DNA of 64,000 nt from assembly GCF_000341285.1 (NCBI RefSeq), contig NW_005178439.1, positions 1 through 64,000 on the forward strand, written 5' to 3'. The notes under the pieces were generated by a model. That model was given only the letters and a program-made list of their open reading frames with translations. It did not search any database and had not been told where the DNA came from. The position numbers were made by a program, and so were the translations under genes. The stretch comes from Galdieria sulphuraria (lineage: Eukaryota > Rhodophyta > Bangiophyceae > Galdieriales > Galdieriaceae). This document shows positions 1-13,300 of the stretch, in pieces; position 1 is the stretch's first letter, and every line of letters starts with the position of its first letter.

Positions 1-639
1 ATTCGTGCATTCTTTGTTTTTTCCAGTTACTTTTTTTTGAACCATCTACTTGATCCTTCTCAATATGTCTATTTCTTTGAATAAAAAACCTTTTTTTATA
101 CATTCTATGACTATGTACTCTTTTTTTATAGGTTAGTTTTCACCTTTGATGTCATTAATTTTTAAAAAAAATAATCCTTGCGTTTATGGCGTGTCTGTAG
201 TATAGCGTGTCAAGGCAGCTTTAAAATTTTACTTATTATCATTATTTTTATTGTGTATATTTTTAGTAAATATTGTCAAACTAAACTAAAAATTATTTAT
301 TTTTGTCAATTTAGTGGATACTGTATAAATATAGTCTTTTTGAAATTAATTCTTTTTTTGTTTTGTTGAGTTTTTTGTGTTTATAAAATATTTACTTTAA
401 ACATTTAATTGTAACAGTTGAAAATTAAGTCAATTATAAAATTTTTTAATAATGTTGTCAATGTTTCAATCAATTATATCAAATTGCTATTATATTGTCT
501 TTAGAAATTTAATATGAAGATTAGTTTAGAGCAGAAATATATTATGAAAGCATGGAAACAGTATGTAAACAGCATGTAATTGAACTTTCTACTACTACTA
601 TCTCATAAAATATAATTAAAGTTCAAATTTCAATCTTTT
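1..639. other. AT-rich non-coding left edge
   Basis: The sequence is strongly T-rich with many A and T homopolymers. Only short chance reading frames are present, the longest being a 63-aa hydrophobic one at 178-369 with no recognisable domain. No telomere repeat is seen at the edge, so the chromosome end is not within the window. Confidence 0.6.
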
Positions 640-1850
640 TTGCTTTTCGAATTGGAATTTTTCAAACACCCTTCCTGTATGGATTCTCCCAAAATTTTCA
701 ATTCACACTCAGTCCTCTTTGCACACTGTCCTCAATTTCAAATGCCCCCATTTCTAATTTACCCATTCTTCCCTGCATCCATAATGGCAATTTTCAAATC
801 AACACAATCGCCTTTGGGTTGGCCCCTCTTCTCCAATTTCCTCACCCCCTTTCCCCACTCATTTTCCCCCATCGCAATTTCCCCACTCTTTCCCATTTCC
901 AATTACCCATTCTTCCCCAGCCCGCCACAATGGCAATTTTCAAATCACGATCACCTTTGTGGTTGGCCCGAATTGGCCCCTTTCCCCACCCATTTCCCCA
1001 TCGCAATTTCCCCACTCTCTCCCATTTCCAATTTACCCATTCTTTCCCACCCCACACCCAGAATGGCAATTTTCAAATCAAAATTGCGCAGGCCCATTTA
1101 CAATCGGCCTCTCTTTTCAAATTGCCCACCTTTCTTATTAGCAGAAAAAATCACTAAAAAGTGTGTATTGTATACTGGTACTCATCATATTATGCAGAAT
1201 CAGACCCAATAACAAAATCAAAATTCTCGTCTTATAGAATAGAATAGTATTATAATCCAACATTTAGTTATTTGTAAAAGGAATGCACTCCAATGAGTTG
1301 TGGTCAACGACTTGTTACATAGTAAAAACTATCTGCAGCTATGAAAAGAGAATGTAGGGATTTTCTCTCATTATGATTCTTGCCAAGCAAACTATCAACT
1401 AGGTTATCCTTTATGCGTTAAGATAAATGACTACTAGTACTAGTTGGTATTTTGTTTGTCAAACCTATTTGGGTAAATTCTTCTAATAAATCCATATGAT
1501 CATTGTGCATTTGCTACTAAAGAGACTATCGACGATATATAAATACTATATGAAACAAAGTCTAAGATATGAATGACTCCACTTACATATGGGATAGTTT
1601 TCGTGTGCTAGTATAAAGCAACTTGATGGAAAAAAAAGACTCATGAAAAATGGACAGACAATATACGGTAGCTCAAACAACCCATGTCATTCTAGTAACA
1701 CTATTCAAGCCATATTCAACTTGAGAATACACAATGAACTTATTCCTATTTATGTCACTTGCCTTGTATAAGTCTTCTTCAATAGTTAAAACTTGTCTTT
1801 GATTCACAAATCAGCAACTTGTCTAAAGTGCATTCTTACATCAGCATGAT
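640..1850. repeat. Direct duplication, copy 1, with C-rich tandem units
   Basis: This segment matches 6370-7360 in the same orientation at roughly 75-80 percent identity by eye. The left part is pyrimidine-rich and contains tandem units that each begin with CAATTTTCAAATC, at about 788, 934 and 1067 (periods about 146 and 133 bp). The units are rich in the words CCCATTTCC and CCCCACTC. The right part (about 1260-1830) is ordinary AT-rich sequence that aligns with the second copy. Long plus-strand frames across the C-rich part are compositional artefacts of the repeat. It is probably a subtelomeric segmental duplication. Confidence 0.7.
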
Positions 1851-4617
1851 GTGAAAGTCTGCGAGAGTGAGATCGTTTTACCAACTTCTTACCAATCTGA
1901 GGTTCCATACTACAAAACAAGTTATCAGTTCGTTTCACAACCATCATAAAAAATACTCTTTCCCCTTTCTATTTGCTGAAAAAAGAAAAGAGTAACGAGT
2001 TACCGAATTGATAGCGTATTACAATTCTTTAGTCTTGTGTCTGGCAATCTATACAAACTGTACTTTTTATATGAATTGTTCGTGCTTCTTGAAACAACTA
2101 GCTTCATACCATCAAAGTCATTTCCTTGGATCATCTGGAACAATCTCTTCCCAGTGCAAGTTGACCAGGTTTTCTTCGTTCGTTCGTAGAGCTGTTTCCA
2201 TCTGACCTTGGTGTCGAAGAAAATTGATAAACTTGAGTGTACACACTTTGGTAAATGTTTTCTTCTTCTCACTAAGGTATGGAATGTCAACTCCTTACTC
2301 GCTTTCTCCCTACCTTGATTACCTTGGTTTCCTTGGATAGCTTCAAAGAGCTACAAAGTAAACCTGCTCTCTCTCTCCTTTTCGGTTACATGGTACTTGA
2401 TTGCTTTAATATATATACATATATTATATTGTGTGTATGTATGTATGTTTAGAGAGATATAGGTTTGACACTTTTTTTGAGTTTAAAAGGAACAAAAATT
2501 GAGTCAATATGATAGATAGGATGTATATCTAATAGGCTTTGCAATTGTTGAAAACACTCTAAATATTTTCGAGTCAAACGAAAAGGTAGTCGGAACAACA
2601 AATTTCGGAGTCTCTATGAAAAAAAAAAGACAATGAAATTTGATAGACAATTGGCAATGTTGGTCAACTGAGTAAAAGCCAGTGAACAAAGAATTCGTGA
2701 AATGTATGGACCAGTCCATTCTCAAACGAATAACAATATGCGAGTAGTAAACAGAAAGCTTTATGAATAAATGGATGGGATGTAACTTTATGTAGTCTTC
2801 ATTTGTAAAAGGCCTACTGAAAGATATTTATTAGAATCCTTTTATACAGAGTGAGGTAAAGTAAGATCATTGGCAACTTTAAACGAAACAATTATTATGG
2901 TACTTCTTATCCTATCGCCAATTACCAAAGGACTGCTAGTCAGTTGAAAAAACTCCATATCAAATATAGAACACCTCAAAGTGACTACTGTTTGACAATC
3001 AAACCCTTTCCAAATTTTGTAACGTTTTCTTATTTCTTTCACGGAAACAAAAAACCATTTTACCTTTTGGATTCCAAAGTTTAAACTATTTCGCAGTTGT
3101 ACGAGACTGAAATTTACAATGGACACAAAATTATGAAACACTATCAGAGGATCTCCTAGGAAATGAAAAAGTACACGTTGACTTTGTCAAAGTTCATAAA
3201 ATCGTTTTCTTTGTTAAGGCATACAAATAAGTACCTTCAAGTAGGTATTTGAAACATATTTTAACAGGAAACAATTGAACTTAAAATTGAATTTTCGAGA
3301 CAAAACAGAGATAGCATTTATCGAAGAAAATTTGCATAAAAAAGAATGACACCTTGTGTTTCTCTGTTCATAAAGGTGTAGAACCATACATAAAATGGTG
3401 CGAAAATGGAAAAAAAACACTTGAGCTTGTTTTTGAAAACTCCATACAATAAAACTAATCGTTCAATAAATGAAAGTTTTATCTATATCCATCTCATGGA
3501 TCATTTCAACCGTCTCTCTCGATATCTTGTTACATTTGAAATAGCTTCCTTGAAGAAAAGTCTTGTAAAAAGTGGAAAAAAGAGTGCGACACCAACTTTG
3601 ACTCAAATGACGTTGTTCAAATTTTTTTGTACCTTTTCCATTTTCCCACAAATATATAGTTTTATACATTTTGTTTCACTCGCTTATTTTTGCACAGAGC
3701 TTTCTCGTCTTCTAAAACTCAAAACGCTTCATCTCCTTATAAAAGTCAACTCATATTCCCAAGTTTCATTTCTTCCATAGTCTTGAGCCTATAATCCAAC
3801 ACTAACGTTTCTATATAGCCCCTTTTTTCCTATCCATTTCATATTCGAGCAACAAAATTGAGCTTTGTAAATACAACATAAGCTAAAGCAGGCTTGTATA
3901 TTCTTCTCTCAACGAAGCAAACACAGACGCTCTTTTCTAGTTGCTTTTTCTTTTGAACTTTTCAAAAAGTTTCTTATAGACCTCTGGTGGTGAGATCCCT
4001 TCCACCGGTGATGTCTTTCAGCAATCCAACGTCTATTGATGTGGATATTACGTTAAACCGGATAGTAGTAAACAATAAATAAACCAAGGATATGCAGCAT
4101 CTTTTTCCATTTATTGTTTGACAGAAACTATTGGAGATACTTTTCAACAATTTCAATGTTACTCTCGCTTGTGTTTTCAAGTCTACGATTTCAGTAACTG
4201 TAAATCGACTGTAAGAAATGTTGAACAATTCCTGGAAATTTTTTTGGGTCTCACCTGTAATGTATTTACTTTATCTTCTTCGATTGACTCCGACATACGT
4301 ATTCGTTTAACGTGTATACCTCTTCATAAAACTCAAACAGCATTGCTACGGCATGAAGAGGATCTTTTTTTTAACCATTCCTTGACTTTTAAAAGACAAA
4401 GTAGTACCTAATAGAATCTACATTCCAAGACTTGTGCTTTCAAACAAAAACCAACAGAACCGCTCTAAAACTAGTCGATAGGTTCTTGGACAGATTGTTC
4501 AAAGCACGTCGATACACATTCATAAAGTGTGTAAAGTCAAATGGTAGAAATAAATAAATGTGACGATACAGAATAAACAGATGGACTTGGAGAAAGAGTC
4601 GTTGAGGAGGAGTCTTG
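1851..4617. other. Intergenic stretch without a convincing gene
   Basis: No reading frame exceeds about 125 aa and none shows a recognisable domain. Frames such as 3406-3780 (plus) and 2000-2290 (minus) overlap other frames of similar length and lack conserved motifs. A degraded coding segment in 2000-2300 on the minus strand cannot be excluded. Confidence 0.4.
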
Positions 4618-5870
4618 TCATTTGAAAGAGTAGGTTTCTTGGTGATCCATCAATGTTTTTTGTACAACGTCCAACCTGGCTTGCGTCTCTTCTTGAAAAG
4701 CTGGGACAGTAGCTACAACATTAGGTTGGGTATTATACGAGGAAAAAGTCTCCTTGATTACTGCTAGACCTTTGAGGATAATCTCTCCATTGTTATCGGT
4801 AATAAATGTACAAGTTGTTTTTGGCTTTACGCGGCATCTTTTTGCAACGTTTTGAATGTTGGTCTCTGTGTTTTCAAGAAACTGAGTGAATCACAAAATA
4901 TCTTTACAAGACAACTTGAGGTGTTTATCCATTTCTGTGGAGTGTTGATATTACCTTGGGAACCAGAAAAGAAAACCAAAAAAGGATTTCATCTATTCCC
5001 CAAAAAAGAAGACAGAAAGATTGATTGGTTTTACAAGGAAACAGTCAGTCCAAAAAAAAGGATGAAAAAGCTGCAACACTATGTTCAACCAGCTGTATTG
5101 CTTTCAACAGACTCGACACAATCAATTGGTAACGAGTCTCTGATACGGATGACAACACTCTCTCAAACTATAGGAGAAAATGGGCATGTAATGTCATCAA
5201 GGTTTTGGGTAAACATGGGAAAAGACTGTCTTCCAACTTGATGATGGGTAAGAATCAACAAGGCAGGGAATTCTACAGTAATAGCAATCTAATGAGAAAG
5301 CAATGCCAAGTCTTGTTGTCTTATCCAAAAAGCAACCAACAAAGATTGACAAATTTGCAGAGAGTTGGTATTTAAAGACGTTATTGAAGCTTCTATTGTA
5401 TTTGATAAAGGATTTTCCATGACATAATTGCAAAGAAGAAAAGGCTTCATAAAGCGAACTCACTCTTTTTCATTACAAGTGATTTCTTGGATCTGGTAAT
5501 TGAGAATAGCCAACCAACATCATGAATTGATATTTAAGTTTAGAAAAGGAGATATCAAGGAGTTTACGAATATGTAAAGGTGATTTCGTGGAGACTTGTT
5601 AAAAGTCTCATAAATGTAGGGGTACAATACGCTTATTGTATGAATAATTTGAGGGAATAGTAGGGGAATATTGTCCCGATGTAGGGGCAGTGTTTGGAGA
5701 GTGAAACATACTTTTATAAGTATCACCTGAAGACAATCTAGTAAAACCAAACCTATCTCCAAGGCTGTAGTTGCTGCAATTTTTTCGTACAGACATTAAC
5801 AAGCCCTTGTCGTTGACGACTAGAACACAGTTCTTGGCTATGGATAAAACTGTACTCCAATCCTTCAAGT
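4618..5870 (-). CDS. Possible spliced gene, unrecognised (or its remnant)
   Basis: Several minus-strand blocks read like protein joined by short introns. The last exon runs from about 4889 to a stop at 4618 and encodes about 90 residues of soluble, well-balanced composition; a GTAATA donor and CACTCAG acceptor precede it. Other blocks lie at about 5197-5400 and 5700-5868, the latter with a GTATGT donor. The 5' blocks have a loose pattern reminiscent of 9-1-1 clamp subunits (RAD1/RAD9), but this is only an impression. The start codon and middle exons could not be fixed, and frame changes between blocks may mean decay. Confidence 0.3.
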
Positions 5871-6369
5871 ATGGTTATGCTTCAACAGGTAAACAAAAAG
5901 TTTTCAAAGGTTCTTTTCTTGTGTTTCTTGGGTGTCTTTGTCTCAAGGTCTCGTAAAGACTTGAGCTTCGAAAAGGACAACTTTTCTTTGACCTTTACTA
6001 CTTGTAGCTTTGTTCAATGTCTCCGTAAACCAAACGATGATATCATTCAACTGGCTACTCAACTCAATATCACTTGTGTTTTTCCAAACTAGTTACTCTC
6101 AAGGGTACTTGTCCATTTTTAAAGAATCATTTCAAACAATATTGAGGTGGAACCTAAACATGTTACAGACTGTTTTTTTTTTGCTGAATTGAAACGTATT
6201 TTTTTGTTATGGTGATTCAAAACAAGTATTTTTGAAAAAAAAGAAAAAAAATAACCATTCTTTGTCATTCTTCTCTTCTTTTGCATAGAATGTGTCTTTA
6301 AAGCATTGGCTCTTAATGTTTCGTTATCACTGTGGAAATCAAAGTTAACTTTCTTGGAATGATCTTTTA

Positions 6370-7360
6370 CTGTTTCAAATGGCTTTACTGATTTTTACAC
6401 ACACTGTCCGCAATTTCAAATGCCCCATTTCCAATTTACCCATTCTTCCCCCCATCCATAATGGTAATTTCCAAATCAACACAATCACCTTGGGGTTGGC
6501 CCCTCTTCAATTTCCTCACACCCTTTCCCCCACCCATTTCCCCCCATCGCAATTTCCACACTCTCTCCCATTTCCAATTTACCCACTCTTCCCCACGCCC
6601 ACAATGGCAATTTTCAAATCAAAATTGCGCGGGCCCATTCCAAATCGGCCACTCTTTCCAAATTGCCCACATTTCCCATTAGCAGAAAAAATCAGTAAAA
6701 AGTGTGTATATTGGTGCTTAACATATTATGCAGAATCAGACCCAATGGAAACAACGAAATCTTCATTTTAGAGTATACCAATATGATTCAACACTAGGTC
6801 AATTCTGGAAACAACAGACTCAAACGAGTTTCGGTCAACGATCTGTTTAGTATCAAAAGTTATTTACAACTATGAGGAGAATTTGGGGATTTTCTCTCGT
6901 TATGACTCTTGTCAAGCAATCTATCAAATAGATTGTACTCTGTGTATTTAGATGAAAGAATACTAGTACTCGTTGGTATGTCGTCCGCCAAGTCTACTTG
7001 GGTAAATTCTTCCAATAAATCCATACGATCGTGAAGAATCGGTCGTAAATAGACTATTGAGCATATATAAATACTATATGAACCAAAGTCTAGGGTATAA
7101 CGACTCTTCTTATGGGACAGAGAGGTTTCGAGTGCCACGATAAAAGATCTTGATGAGCAAAAGCACTCATAATAGACGGACAACCCAGTGTGGTTCAAGT
7201 AACCCATTTCATTCTATTAGCACTATCCAATAAATATTCATCTTGAGAATGCAAAATGAAACTACTCCTATTTATATCACTTACCTTGTATAAATCTTTT
7301 TCTATGGTTACAACTTGTCTTTGACCCGCAAATCAACAACCTGTCTAAAGTGAATTCTTA
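6370..7360. repeat. Direct duplication, copy 2
   Basis: This is the second copy of the segment at 640-1850. It has the same C-rich left part but fewer tandem units (starts near 6465 and 6608), followed by the same AT-rich right part. On the minus strand it holds a 115-aa frame (6860-7207) whose second half, beginning DRMDLLEEFTQVDLADD, is partly preserved and partly interrupted in copy 1. That suggests a short gene piece was duplicated. No family is recognised. Confidence 0.65.
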
Positions 7361-10300
7361 AATCACCTTTTGAATAGAGTTGTCCTGCTACTATTCCTCA
7401 AATACTGGAATCAGTCAATTTTACAAGCCCAAGTGCAATTATTTGTCAGTTGATAAATAAATAGGCTAGTATGACACAAAACAATCAATCACTCAGTCAA
7501 TCAGTTAGTGAATCAACACAAACCAAACTCAATTCTTCATCCATAAAGATAACAAAGACTCTCCTGTGAAAGACACCTTGCCCTAGTAAAAGCTGTACGA
7601 GATGATCAACTTGATTTTGTAATAGCTTGACATAACAAAGATAAGAGACAACTTTTTTCACCAAAAAAAGTAAACGGACATAACCGTGTATCATAGCATG
7701 ACTTGAAGTACTACTGATCTAAGGTTATGATCAAAGTACTTCTTCGTCAATCTTCTCAAGTTGTCGTGTGGATTCGAATCTTTTAAACAACATAAAACCG
7801 AATGTTTGCAATGTTTGCGTTCTTCTATTTAAAAATAAGAATGATCTCTAAAGTTGCCAAGCATACAATTCCATCCAATTTAGTTGAATTATCTCGTATG
7901 TGTATCATTCTGTAGTTAACTGCGGCAGCATGCATGTCCCACTATCAAATCAATTTTTGATGGAACAGATTGGAGTCAAGTGAATTCTATCAAAACTATA
8001 CAATTCATAGCCATAGAACTTGGTAGTCTCAACGATACCAAGGCTTTTATGAAACTAAGTTACAGGATTTGCTGTATGATAAACAGTGAAAAAAAAAGCT
8101 AAGGGTAAATTCGAATAGCATATAATAGGTACTCTTCAAATACAGTATTCATAAGAAAATATGAATTCAAATGGACAAGGTCAAGTCGTTCTATTTGACA
8201 CCAAGTTCAATACAAAAGTGGCCAGGATAGATTACAGTCCCTCTTTCTGCAACTTAAAATCGAGCTTGTCACTAGGCATGAATGATATGACAGAAACCAA
8301 TAATATGCTATTTATGACGAACTCGTGCAATTCTATAGGTAAGGCTCCGTGAATAAGAGAATGAAAGGCGCTTAAAGAAAAAATAAATTGCTCTTAATCC
8401 GACGACATCGTTCTGATTCTCTCAAGCAAAGCACCTGGCTTATTCACTAGTTTGATAGTTGATTGCTCTATTTTGTAAAACTACTTGTTTCCACTCAATA
8501 CAGTTTAAACTCTGTTCAACATAACAGAAACTATGATCTTGAAATCAGTTGAATTTAAACTGATTCCTGGAAACTAGCTCATATCCCTATTGTCTCTAGT
8601 CTTGTCGATTAGATAGAAAAATATATCCCTTCCACAATTGAGGAACGTATTGAGTTTTTAATATACAGAAAAAGAGTGGTCGTAAAACACCAATCACAAT
8701 TCTAAATAAATGAGAAACTATAGAGGAAATACTATGTTCACGACTCTTCGAGAACAATGGTGTAGTCAGAAGTGTTGTCCTATCGCTTCTAAGAGTTGCT
8801 GTTATTGTTGTCGTCAAATGTGCAAATCAGATAGTAAATTCTGCTTTCATAATCATTTCTGCCAGTTTATACCAAGACCTCAATGATTTTTGCAATGGAA
8901 ATAAATACAAGCAACTTTTTTCCGGTCAAGTTATTGATTGACAAAGATTGATTGATTAGGTCGAATTCGAAACCACCCGTCATGTATGATGAGGACTGAT
9001 CCTACGTCATGGAATACTAGTATCGAGATCGAGTTGAATCATAAACTTGATATTGTTCTTCCTATAAATGTTACTGTCTACACTTTCCAAACCAGTAAAA
9101 AAAGTTACAACTATATAAAGAACAATATCTACAGAAATGCAAATAATGATTCTGCAAGTAAGATTGTATATTCCTTGCTTTATTCTACAATTTGCCTTTT
9201 CGAATAGAAATTTGATTGTATTCTATCAGTGAAAATTGTATGATATTCATTTTAGATAAAAAAAAAAAGGAAGAAGAAGAATAAAGGCAGTGTGAAAAGA
9301 TAAAGAATACCTAAAGGAAAAAGTTCACTGAAGCATTGGACAATTTGTAACGATCAGGGATGCCATGAAATAAAAAACCATTTTGTTTCAACAGCCTACT
9401 TCTTAATTTATGGTGCTCAAATACACGTCATGCATATCAGTAGAATGCATAAACAAAACAAAGTAACATAAACGTTCTACTATTACCAGTATGAGGTACT
9501 ACTAGAGAATACTTTTTCTACTAATGACGACCAGAATATCGTTGATGTTTATAATGAGAATCAAAGTCAAGACCTTTGGCTCATAACACTATCTCTGTAG
9601 TCTATTAAACTAGAAAGCCATTTCTTTCTTTTTTCACTTGATATCTTTCATCATCCATTTTCTTCCAAAGCAAATTAGTGTATTTTTTTGATCAGCGACT
9701 TGTATAAAAGTTGAAATGAAACGAATCATTTTCTTCATCTTGTACTGCATAACATATAAACATGAAAAGAGAAACTCAATAGCTTGTATCAGCAAGATTA
9801 CGTTGCTTCTTTTTGCAGCTCCTTTCTGACCAATCGTCTACAAACTAGTTGAATCTTCTTCTAAATCAAATGATTCTATAGTATATGAATAGTATAGTTT
9901 ATCGCTGTCATACTTTATTACAATAAAAGTTCAGTTGTTAGTAATCAGTAAGTGAAACTTGCAACAAATAGAAAAGATAACAAAACTGATGACGACTACT
10001 CTCGACCAGTCAATAGAAACAAGAAATAGACTTTTAGCACAATACCTTTATCAAAAAAATAATGATTCTATGACGCAAGTTGAGCTTGGTACCAAGGCAG
10101 TAAAACGAGAACGCTCTCACCAATACTCATAGGAATAAGTGAATTCAAACAAAGTCCAATTGAATCCCGTACAGATAAAAGAATAGTGGATGCTGAATGA
10201 TCTATGCTCATCAATAGTAACATGTTCTCAATATTCCAGAAACACATTGTCATTCAATATGAAAGTCAATCCACAAATGTACCAAAATTGAATTATGGTC

Positions 10301-13300
10301 GACCATTTGCCCAGTAGTGCACAAAGCATACAAATATCAGGGGAAAATTGATGCTTTGCTGCAATTCGGATTCTCACGTAGTGATTCTCGAATGAATTGA
10401 TCTTCGACTTGATTCTACGTAACCCAAATAATACTCTGCAAATCATCCTTTTAGAGTAAAGACTAAATTATTTTAGACAATTCAAGATAATCTTGGACAA
10501 TTCGATTCTGGATCAAGCATACAGGGTTCCTAAAGACCACATAAAACACTGCTTCGAATATAAAGACTCTGTACATACAACAGCAAGATTTCAAGTGCAA
10601 AGGTACAAAGTCTTTATCAACTCGACAACTAGTGGTCAATAAAGTATCAATTCTACCTTAAAGAAGCCATCTTATAAAAACACTATCTAACAGAAACTCT
10701 ATTGGATAACCCAATGTCTACATAATGACAATTCAACCAACTCTCTCTAAGATACCCCTAAAAAGATAACATTGTATTTTAGTCTTACGACCAACTAATT
10801 GGCTTTGAATGGAAACATTGATTCAACCTTTTGTGCATCGAGTTGTGCCGTTATCTTATCTAACGCATTGACTCCATTCATTACTAGGGCTGTATTTCAA
10901 TATTCAACTTTGAACGGTTCTAACAATCAACGCATTTAGATGAGAATACTTGAAAAAAGATTGAAATCTGATATTAGATTCTTGTCTGCCAAATGACTAT
11001 ACCTTACTCAGTAATGCATGGTTGGAACGAAATGATATAACTAAAGGTACTTTAAAACAAGTAGTTATCATTTGAATCAAATACAGTGCAACAAATATAT
11101 CTAAATAAACAACCAGTTAATATCAAAATATATAAACTAGTAGTAACATATTCGTGGCGCTGCAAAGATGTAATGCGATTCATCGCTTGAGTCGATTCGC
11201 GAAGCTATCTAGGATGAAACGATCAAGAAAAACATATCCGGTATCGCAAATAGAGTGCAAGTATCGCGGAGGAATAATTGGACACTCAAACACTACCAAG
11301 TTTTTCTCAAACCAAGTCTTCATCTCCCTAGTCTTCTGTATCCTTAGTAATAATGCTACTATTAATACTATATGGCAAATCGTTTTTCTCGGAATAAGGA
11401 CTAACTCGTTCGATAAATTCAGTGTAATCTCTAAGAATTCAAAAGTTGAATCAACTATAGAGGACATTTCATTTACTTATGAAACAGAATTTCTTCTTGA
11501 TGAGATATTCGACTAGTAATCAAAAAGTGACCAACTCCTACACAAAAAGTCATCTTAAATGAGCAGTATCAAGAAATATCTTACTTTCTTTCCATTGAAC
11601 AGCAAATCATTGAATTCAGTATACAATTCAAGTAATATAAAACAGTAACCAGTTTCTAAATACGTTGAGAAGGAAGAAATCAAATAGACCTTTTCTTACG
11701 TATCTACTAGAATAATTGTGCCATATCCTGTTGAGATTTCACTAGAAGTGGTAAGATTCAGAGTAGTACTCTAAAGCAAGTGATTATTACTTCCTTCAAT
11801 ACAGCCATAACCAGAATTGTTTCGGATATCACACTAAAATAAGATTCAAACTCAACTCATAAATAGAAACAAGGTATTCGTACGGCATAAATACATTGTC
11901 ATTTATCACTTGAATCAATTGTGAAAGAAGTCCAAGATTAAGAGGTGGATGATAACCACCAAAGGTTGTAAAAAGTTCGAGCATCAAAGGATACAATAAA
12001 AGTCCTGAAATTAGAACATGACTATCAATTTATGTTCTGCTGCTACTTGTGTAAAAATCACAGAATTGATTCTGCTTTTTGTGAGGATCAACCTCAAAAT
12101 CTATAAATCATAGATCTGATATTTTAACCCCGTGAAGCCAGGGACGCATTGATTCACTTCCTTTCCTTGAATTTCTTTCAACTGACCCTTCTATATTCTT
12201 TCATTGAAAAGTATATACTATGTAAAACATAAATTTTTGTCTTTTATAACAATTCATAAGAATAAGGGAAAACAACCAGTAGGTCGTACTAGGACAAGTT
12301 CAATTTCGATTCCTTATCCTTATCAGCTAGATGACTACTCCATATGAAGCTGGTCTTAGGGTCGAAGAAGTAAGATGGAATTGTTCTGAAGCATAAATAG
12401 TCAAAAGGTTTAGTTTCGACATAAGAACATTACAATGTATCAAGATAAATAAGTAGTAGATTCAAGATCACAGAAAACAGTATGTTGTACACTTTCATGA
12501 TACTGCAAGTTCACTTGTCAAAGATTACTTGATTCAACTGACGAAATTGTCTCGAACTGATCACTTGGAGTTACACATCCCTACAGATACCACAAAACTA
12601 TCACGGGACAAAGAGATTCTTTGTAATCGGGATTTCCAATGAAAAAAGCTTCTGAAAGGTTGTACGTCGACGTTTTAAAAAATGAAATGACGACTAGTTG
12701 CTTCATCATACTATCATGAGGTAACAAACAAGTTCATTTCAAGAATCAAAAGACAAAGATTAGTCTCAAACAGGTACAAGCAAAATCGAAAATCGACCAG
12801 TAAAGTAACTCGATACCCTATTTGTTGTTCAAAATCAGGACCGCATATAGTTCTACTGAAAGTAATGTGCAGGAATAGTCGTAAGTGTGCAAATGATGCC
12901 CTTTTATTTTGTAAAGTCAACAATACAATTTTCCTGTATGGTAAAAAATAGGTCAAATTCGTACTTTTATGACGAAAACTATTATTAATATTCCATGTAC
13001 CACTCAGTAATACAGTATAACTTTCAATTGTTGTTGTTGTTGTTGTTGTTTACAATTCCAAGTAACTAAAACAATGACACTTTTCCGCTCATGCCAACAA
13101 CGAAGAAAACAGTAAAAGATAGAAACAGGAATCATTCTCTTTGTAGAATTGATGACTATGCCATACTGCACTAGGCTCGGGCTCATATTTGTTGTTGTTG
13201 CTGTTCTGGTTGAATTTCAAGTAGTAACAAACGGTTTCATTTTGCTGCAACAATCGAAAAATGTTTTAGGTTCGTGTCAATGTACAAACAAACCACTTCG

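Noticed and set aside
819-1157. Overlapping Pro/Phe-rich frames of 60-190 aa in all phases
   Set aside because: They arise from the C-rich tandem repeat, where stops are rare in every frame.
640-7360. Direct repeats flanking about 4.5 kb, considered as LTRs of a retroelement
   Set aside because: The copies differ too much, do not begin and end with the usual short inverted bases, and the inner part shows no capsid, protease, reverse transcriptase or integrase signal.
11154-11516. 120-aa plus frame and 95-aa frame opposite it
   Set aside because: Both are open, neither has a known motif, and no splice partners were found, so neither can be preferred.
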